This document shows positions 32,342 to 37,260 of a DNA stretch of 37,260 nt, in pieces. The translations under genes and the position numbers were made by a program. Each line of letters starts with the position of its first letter. Position 1 is the first letter of the stretch. Origin of the DNA: an uncultured Gammaproteobacteria bacterium (GTDB taxonomy: Bacteria > Pseudomonadota > Gammaproteobacteria > Pseudomonadales > Azotimanducaceae); NCBI GenBank assembly GCA_913060615.1, contig CAJXUL010000007.1:1-37260 (forward strand). Direction: 5' to 3'. The notes under the pieces were generated by a model, which saw only the letters and a list, made by a program, of their open reading frames with translations, was not told where the DNA came from and did not search any database.

Positions 32342-34096
32342 TTACTCTCCGCCGCTACTTGCCGCAATTTGCTCTGCCTCTCCAGCACCCACAACACGAT
32401 AGCGTATTGCACCAAAGAGCATTTCGTCCCACGACTGCTCACCCCATGGCACTACACGAGTAGCATCAGGGTTAGCCGGGTTACGGGCAGAATTATCCCA
32501 CCAAGTTCTATGCACAATTTGCGTACCCGCAGGCAACAACTTCGGCTCGTCTAATGAGTAAGTGGTTTGCCAGTTAAAGTCGTAACGAGGCACAGACAAC
32601 AACTTTTCTTCAGTGCCATCTGGATACTGCGCAACAAACTCAGAAGCTTTGCCACGAAAATGCGCATGGGGCAAAAGGCTGTAAACCAAAATATCTTTAT
32701 AAACCGTCCGCCGCGCCAGTTCCATATGGTTTGGGTCACCGGCAGGAATGCGAATACGTGGATTCAGCAGAACCATAGATTCAAGTTCATATTCAGGCTT
32801 TTCTTTGTGCAGATACACGCCCATATACGATGTATCCGAAGTTGCTAAACCTGACGTGGTGTAGTGCATTTGAAAATCAATAGTGGCGTCCGCTGGCAGA
32901 AATACACCAGAGTTATCCGGATAGGGAGTGCCTTCAGCACCCGGCACATAGCCGCCTAATCCGCCACCCGTGCCGCGCTTAAGACGACCCGCCCGACGAC
33001 CTTCAGTGGCAACTTCGCCAAAGCTGGTAATCACATGGTGCAATACCGCGCGGTCTCCAGGAATAATTTCCGTCGCTTTTACCCAAACATCTTTGTCTAG
33101 GGGATTGGCGACCATTTTGTATTTGTAATCGACCACACCACTGGCGGGAATATTTTCCGTAGGAATTTCAATAATGACATCAGGCTCACCCATGGCCCAC
33201 TTCGGCCAACTACGGCGCTGTTCTGCCAGCAAATCAGAACCCTCACCGCGTGGCGCGCCAGCCTCAACCCAATGCACTAATGTTCTAACCTCTTCATCTG
33301 ACAATGCGCGATTGTTGCTGAACTCGCCAAAATGCGGATCGGCATGCCAAGGCGGCATACGTTGAGTACGCACTACTTCGCGGATCATCAAGGAAAAACC
33401 ACGCACAATATTATAATCGTTCATGGCAAAGGGTCCGATACCACCCACTCTATGGCAGATAACGCAGTTCTCGGAAAGCATAGGGGCAATGGTGTCTGAA
33501 TAAGAAATGTTTGCGTGCTCAGCCCGATTAGCCAACTCGGGGTAATCAACAGCGCAATCCGCACTGGCAGCTTGTTTGATAGATGCACTGTCTGCTGTCA
33601 TTTGAGGTGACTGACCTTTGACCAGACTGGCCACAGCTTGGCTGGCATTCTGCGCGCCGCCAAAATAGGCCACTTGCCAGTTGCTGGGGTTAATGACCAA
33701 AGTATCGCCAGCGCTAATAGCGCCCAAAGACTCACCAATAATTTGCGTAGAGTCCATTAACACGGGCGCCGCAATATTCTGATCTGCAACCGAAGCTTGA
33801 ATGGCAGAGCGGTCATCACGCAGATCAGAATTGATCAACATAAACTCAACCCCCTGATCCGCATAACTGGCCTGCATAGAGGCCAATGCCGCAACACTTT
33901 CCTGCATGCTCTGGCAGCTACTGTTATGCGCCATAAGCACAAAGGCTTTGGTATCAGAAAAATAGTAAAGTTCGTGCGAGCTACCCGTCTCGTCTAGCAA
34001 ACGAAAGTTGTCCACTCGCTCGCCTGGCGCAAGCGCAAATGTAGATGCAGCAAAAAACACAGACAGCAGTGCAGTAGAAAAAGAGTGTAAGTTCAT
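32342..34096 (-). CDS. Redoxin-cytochrome c-copper monooxygenase-like fusion protein
   Basis: A 584-residue exported multi-domain protein. A signal peptide of about 1-23 is followed by a redoxin domain (about 24-160) with a single candidate Cys61 ('MAHNSSCQSMQESV'). A cytochrome c haem site is C211-x2-C214-H215 ('ENCVICHRVGGIGPFAMNDY'), with 'QRMPPWHADP' possibly supplying the distal Met. A C-terminal region resembles copper type II ascorbate-dependent monooxygenases: 'VLHHVITSFG' (His353-His354), 'IDFQMHYTTSG' and 'LLPHAHFRGKA'. The pattern of His suggests two copper sites. Start ATG 34096 with GGAGGGG site; the frame is open 12 residues further. It is 79 bp downstream of the PhyH-like gene on the same strand. 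The substrate and electron route are unknown. Confidence 0.88.
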   Translation of the reverse strand: MNLHSFSTALLSVFFAASTFALAPGERVDNFRLLDETGSSHELYYFSDTKAFVLMAHNSSCQSMQESVAALASMQASYADQGVEFMLINSDLRDDRSAIQASVADQNIAAPVLMDSTQIIGESLGAISAGDTLVINPSNWQVAYFGGAQNASQAVASLVKGQSPQMTADSASIKQAASADCAVDYPELANRAEHANISYSDTIAPMLSENCVICHRVGGIGPFAMNDYNIVRGFSLMIREVVRTQRMPPWHADPHFGEFSNNRALSDEEVRTLVHWVEAGAPRGEGSDLLAEQRRSWPKWAMGEPDVIIEIPTENIPASGVVDYKYKMVANPLDKDVWVKATEIIPGDRAVLHHVITSFGEVATEGRRAGRLKRGTGGGLGGYVPGAEGTPYPDNSGVFLPADATIDFQMHYTTSGLATSDTSYMGVYLHKEKPEYELESMVLLNPRIRIPAGDPNHMELARRTVYKDILVYSLLPHAHFRGKASEFVAQYPDGTEEKLLSVPRYDFNWQTTYSLDEPKLLPAGTQIVHRTWWDNSARNPANPDATRVVPWGEQSWDEMLFGAIRYRVVGAGEAEQIAASSGGE

Positions 34097-34175
34097 TAAT
34101 GACCCCTCCACAGAATCAATATATCTGCCCAAGCATACGCCTTACATGAGGTAATGTACCTTCAGATTGAGGCCA

Positions 34176-35333
34176 CTAAATACCTAAATCCTCGAGGTTG
34201 TAGTCCTTCAAATCTTGCTTAGCTTCGGCGTTCCAGTGGTAACCCACATCAGCTAACGGTTGATAAACATAAGGTGTTTCATCTGGAAACCGTTGACTGC
34301 GAGCATCAATACCATAGCTGATCAAACGTGCGCGATGATCAATACGCACAGCGGTATATTTTTCTGGGTCGTTGTGTACGCCGCCGCCAAAGACATCCAG
34401 CACACTGGCCCTGCGGTGAAAGCCCATATTAATAGTCACTCGCATATCGTCACTGGTATTTGCAAAAGAGCCGTGGATGGCTTGGCGGTTGCAAATGGCC
34501 ACATCACCGGGCGCGCAAATCACAGGCACCGCATCAGGCAGGCGGTCTGAACCGACCTCTTCCACCATGGCCTTAATGTCCACTTTACCCTGTACGTGGG
34601 AGCCAGGTAGAACCCACAAACCATTGGCGGCGTTAGACCCATAGAGTTGCGCCATAAAATTAAAGCCGTGGGTGTGCGCATCTAGATCGGGGCTTTGCCA
34701 ATGGGTAAAAGCATCTTGGTGCCAAGCGACAGAGCCACCCAAGCGAGGGTGCTTGACCCACACCGCTTCGTTAAACGGCACAAAGTCATCGCCATTGATG
34801 CCAGCCGCAACGCGCAACAAATCTGGGTGACCATAAGCGCGCAAACACGCCTGGGAAAACTGCAGCGAACCCAACACCAGTTGCAGGACATGCTTGGGCG
34901 CGCCGACTGGCGCATCAGGCTCAATCATCTTAGCCGGATGACGACCATTGGAATGCGCTGTACCGCCTAGTGGATCGCTCAAAGGGCGAACCCAAGAAAG
35001 ATTACGGGAGTGACAGTCATGACCCAAAGCCGGGCGCCCTTGCGCGTCAACTTCCGCACCCTTTGTGACCGGGCCGCGTTCCCACATATCCTGAACGTCG
35101 GCCTCAAGGTCGGCTAACTCGGTTTCACTCATCACTCCGGTCAAAATATAGAAACCGTGGCGTGTATAAGATTCCAGGATATCTGGGTGCAATTCACCAC
35201 TGGATGAGAAACGCACAGGTCCACGATTGTCCATCGCAAGCGCACGTTCAGTACCCGCTTGCTGATAGGCCTGCATAGCCGCGTCGTGCTCGCCGTAACT
35301 CGCCGCCGATGAATTATATATTTGAAACGCCAC
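34176..35333 (-). CDS. Phytanoyl-CoA dioxygenase family protein
   Basis: A 385-residue Fe(II)/2-oxoglutarate dioxygenase-type protein. The 2-His-1-Asp iron triad is His205-x-Asp207 ('VAWHQDAFTHW') and His287 ('AIHGSFANTSDDMR'), with Arg298 the likely 2-oxoglutarate anchor. 'YGSNAANGLWVLPGSHVQGK' and 'VPVICAPGDVAICNRQAIHG' are typical. The first about 45 residues are not part of the fold. Start is GTG 35333, with GGAG 7 nt upstream; a TTG at 35351 is an alternative. It hydroxylates an unidentified small molecule or acyl-CoA. It may be co-transcribed with the GFA-family gene upstream (130-bp gap) and the fusion protein downstream. Confidence 0.93.
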   Translation of the reverse strand: MAFQIYNSSAASYGEHDAAMQAYQQAGTERALAMDNRGPVRFSSSGELHPDILESYTRHGFYILTGVMSETELADLEADVQDMWERGPVTKGAEVDAQGRPALGHDCHSRNLSWVRPLSDPLGGTAHSNGRHPAKMIEPDAPVGAPKHVLQLVLGSLQFSQACLRAYGHPDLLRVAAGINGDDFVPFNEAVWVKHPRLGGSVAWHQDAFTHWQSPDLDAHTHGFNFMAQLYGSNAANGLWVLPGSHVQGKVDIKAMVEEVGSDRLPDAVPVICAPGDVAICNRQAIHGSFANTSDDMRVTINMGFHRRASVLDVFGGGVHNDPEKYTAVRIDHRARLISYGIDARSQRFPDETPYVYQPLADVGYHWNAEAKQDLKDYNLEDLGI

Positions 35334-35463
35334 TGACTGTCTCCGAAACAAAAAGAACTAACCGATGCGCCAGAATATCAATTCAAGGTATGGGTCACCA
35401 GAGGGTAATTAGAGGTCAATTAGGGCAACAGCTGGAGAAACAAGACGACCGAGATTGCTCACT

Positions 35464-35955
35464 CTACTCTGGCGTTATGCCTAGGGACGCCAAGAACTCT
35501 TCGCCAGTAAGCCTTTCATGCTCACCTTTAAAGTCGTAGCTACTGGGCTTTTCGTCGATGTAGATTTCCCCAACAACTTTTAGACGATCTGGGTTGTCGA
35601 ATGATCCGTGATTCAATATGTAGTGGTCACTGCCTTGGAGGCGAAAAAACAAACTGCTGCCGCATTTGCGACAAAATCCGCGTTCCCCCCAAGCAGAGGA
35701 TTCGTAGACGCTAAGATAAGCTGTACCTGCAAACGCCACACCAGCTGCGTTTGCCGAAATACTCGGTCCGCCGGTCCAACGACGACAAATTCTGCAATGA
35801 CACGCATGCATCCCTGGCTCTACCTGGGCTGCTGTGAAGGAAACTGCGCCACATAAGCAACGGCCTGTTTCTGCGGTTAACTCACCTGCGCCATGACCAG
35901 CCGCAGGCTCACAATTCGCCGAACTCGCTGCTGGCCCTTTAGTTTCTTCAGACAT
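35464..35955 (-). CDS. GFA/Mss4-like zinc protein (glutathione-dependent formaldehyde-activating family)
   Basis: A 163-residue cytoplasmic protein. Zinc ligands follow the GFA pattern: Cys33 and Cys35 ('GRCLCGAVSF'), Cys52, Cys54 and Cys57 ('HACHCRICRRWTGGP'), and Cys95 and Cys98 ('FCRKCGSSLFFR'). The family binds glutathione-linked adducts, but many members have no proven role, so the formaldehyde function should not be assumed. Start ATG 35955 with an AAGGGAAAAAG site. The N-terminal 30 residues are low complexity (Ala, Gly, Glu). The frame is open to 36096 and would add a membrane-spanning segment, but no ribosome site supports that start. Confidence 0.9.
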   Translation of the reverse strand: MSEETKGPAASSANCEPAAGHGAGELTAETGRCLCGAVSFTAAQVEPGMHACHCRICRRWTGGPSISANAAGVAFAGTAYLSVYESSAWGERGFCRKCGSSLFFRLQGSDHYILNHGSFDNPDRLKVVGEIYIDEKPSSYDFKGEHERLTGEEFLASLGITPE

Positions 35956-36309
35956 TCTTTTTCCCTTTTTGCATTCCAATCTACGCGCTTCCCGCCGCCA
36001 ACACATGACGGCGACGACAAAAGCAATCAATAGGAACGTCTGTACAAGAGCTTTGCGGGGTGGCATATAACTATCTGATACGCGGGGCATGTACATGGAT
36101 ACATGGTTGTATTTGCTCTTGATCAGCTGAAAACCCCGGTGGGCGCAACAGCGTTCTGATGATGCGAGAGGTTAGCTGCTGGGGCTATTTGTTTAAGGTA
36201 AGCTCTACCGAACTTACCGGCAGGCGAAAAAAAGTGCCTGCCCGCATTGGTTATGCGAATTCATCTACACCAGCAATCTGGGTCAAAAAAGGCCCCACTA
36301 GGAGAAATT
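35956..36309. other. Divergent intergenic region (GFA / SDR) with paired hairpins
   Basis: No supported gene here. It contains GGTAAG/CTTACC (36197-36218) and a strong GGCAGGC/GCCTGCC hairpin (36219-36242) in the SDR leader. The left part is an open extension of the GFA frame that encodes a hydrophobic stretch. Confidence 0.5.
36219..36242. repeat. Inverted repeat GGCAGGC/GCCTGCC in SDR leader
   Basis: Perfect 7-bp arms, 10-nt A-rich loop, no T run after it, 68 bp before the SDR start. It directly abuts another inverted repeat (GGTAAG/CTTACC). Confidence 0.7.
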
Positions 36310-37110
36310 ATGGCGGATAGATTAGCGGGCAAAGTTGCCCTTATTACCGGTGGTACCAGTGGCATTGGCGCTGAGACAGCGAAACTTTTTGCTGCCGAAG
36401 GCGCAAAGGTTGTCATCAGTGGCCGCTCAAAGGAAAAGGGCCAGGCACTGGCAGACGCCATCGGCCAAGGCACACTCTATGTAGAGGCGGACGTCACCCA
36501 AGAGGATGATATCCGTAAAAGTGTGGAATTCACCGTGGCTGAATTTGGCAAGCTGGACATTTTGTTTAACAATGCAGGCGGGCCAGTGGGCGCGCCTATT
36601 GATGAAATTGGCCAAGAGCACATTGACTACGGTGTTCGACTGCTGCTCTCTAGCGTCATTCTCGGCACCCGTTATGCCATTGAACCCATGAAGGCCAATG
36701 GCGGCGGCTGCATCATCAATAACTCAAGTATTGCCGCCCTGCGCCACCGCCAGGGCGATCCTCTTTATTCTTCACTGAAAGCTGGCGTAACTCATTTCAG
36801 CAAAATGTCTGGCATAGAGTTAGGTGGGCATAACATTAGAGTAAATTCAATTTCACCAGGCGCCATTGCTACACCAATTTTTTGGGGCGGTTCAGGTAGA
36901 GCCAACACCCTTTCAGATGAAGAGAATGAGCGCAAAATGGCGAAACTCGAAAAGAGTTTGGCGGCATCTGTGCCATTGGAGAAAACGGGTTATGCACTAG
37001 ATATTGCAGAGGCTGCCCTTTACTTGGCCAGCGACGCAGGACGCTTTGTCACCTGTCACGACCTAGTGGTAGATGGTGGGCGTACTTCAATGTTCTTTGA
37101 GCCTAGCTAG
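36310..37110 (+). CDS. Short-chain dehydrogenase/reductase (SDR, classical)
   Basis: A 266-residue NAD(P)-dependent oxidoreductase. The cofactor motif is TGGTSGIG (residues 13-20), followed by 'VVISGRS' (basic residue after the second strand, so NADPH is possible). 'NNAGG' is at 87-91; the active site is Ser139/Ser140, Tyr153 and Lys157 ('YSSLK'). 'INNSSIAALRHRQGDPLYSS' and the C-terminal 'ALYLASDAGRFVTCHDLVVDGG' are classical SDR features. Start ATG 36310 with AGGAG 5 nt upstream; the open frame extends to 36247. Substrate unknown; many relatives act on sterols or alcohols. Confidence 0.94.
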   Translation: MADRLAGKVALITGGTSGIGAETAKLFAAEGAKVVISGRSKEKGQALADAIGQGTLYVEADVTQEDDIRKSVEFTVAEFGKLDILFNNAGGPVGAPIDEIGQEHIDYGVRLLLSSVILGTRYAIEPMKANGGGCIINNSSIAALRHRQGDPLYSSLKAGVTHFSKMSGIELGGHNIRVNSISPGAIATPIFWGGSGRANTLSDEENERKMAKLEKSLAASVPLEKTGYALDIAEAALYLASDAGRFVTCHDLVVDGGRTSMFFEPS

Positions 37111-37148
37111 TCATCTGACGCTGCCTTGCCGGCACCTAAAATTAGGGT

Positions 37149-37207
37149 GGCCTTCTCGCGTAGAAGGCCTTCTCTCGCAGAAGACTTTTTCTCGTAAAGG
37201 TCTTTTA
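37149..37207 (+). terminator. Iterated hairpins after SDR gene, probable terminator region
   Basis: First stem GGCCTTCT/AGAAGGCC (37149-37169, 5-nt loop), then CTTCT/AGAAG (37169-37183) followed by ACTTTTT, then a third imperfect stem around GAC/GTC ending in TTTT. The three units are related and may be a tandemly repeated terminator. It stands at the contig end. Confidence 0.6.
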
Positions 37208-37229
37208 AGCCGCCTAAACCCCCTTAACC

Positions 37230-37260
37230 CTGTCTCTTATACACATCTCCGAGCCCACGA
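37230..37260 (-). other. Illumina Nextera adapter at right contig end
   Basis: Bases 37230-37260 are the reverse complement of the Nextera Read 2 adapter, beginning CTGTCTCTTATACACATCT. This is library sequence and mirrors the left end. Confidence 0.97.

Overview
This is a 37.3 kb contig of moderate GC with compact bacterial gene packing. It has no rRNA, tRNA, CRISPR, phage or transposase gene that I can see. Lipobox and Sec signal peptides, an OmpA/TSP3 porin-like protein, a DUF5916 outer-membrane barrel, an M2 peptidase, a DUF3604 lipoprotein and many acyl-CoA enzymes suggest a marine-type gammaproteobacterium (Cellvibrionales-like, for example Halieaceae or Spongiibacteraceae). That assignment is inference from gene content, not from a marker gene. 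Both contig ends carry Illumina Nextera adapter sequence in opposite orientation, so bases 1-48 and 37230-37260 are not genomic.

Left part (49-15.7 kb): a truncated NTF2-like gene, a GMC flavin oxidoreductase, two serine hydrolases of the beta-lactamase fold, a SPOR/CBM9/DUF5916 outer-membrane protein, two separate crotonases, a two-TM protein with two RCK domains whose pore loop lacks a K+ filter, a glutathione S-transferase, an M2 (ACE-like) lipoprotein peptidase and a luciferase-like oxidoreductase. Middle part (15.8-24.4 kb): the DUF3604 lipoprotein, a medium-chain dehydrogenase, a DUF1566/Lcl secreted protein followed by a repeat-rich gene-poor stretch with a broken Lcl relative, an FBP-type zinc-finger protein, an acyl-CoA dehydrogenase and the OmpA-like protein.

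The most unusual region is 24.6-31.5 kb: an amidohydrolase, a CaiB-type CoA-transferase, a crotonase-family protein, an AMP-forming acyl-CoA ligase, a 103-residue uncharacterised protein and an F420-type LLM oxidoreductase. Read by eye, both the CoA-transferase and the crotonase look circularly permuted: in each, the segment that normally forms the C-terminal part comes first. The two genes are divergent and their ATG codons overlap within one CATG. Together the genes look like a CoA-linked catabolic module of unknown substrate.

Right part (31.5-37.1 kb): a DJ-1/PfpI protein, a redoxin/cytochrome c/copper-monooxygenase-like fusion, a phytanoyl-CoA dioxygenase-family protein, a GFA-family zinc protein and an SDR. 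Several intergenic regions hold short tandem repeats (13, 14, 17 and 6 bp units) and inverted repeats. Four convergent or gene-end sites have recognisable intrinsic terminators and the contig end has a weaker one.
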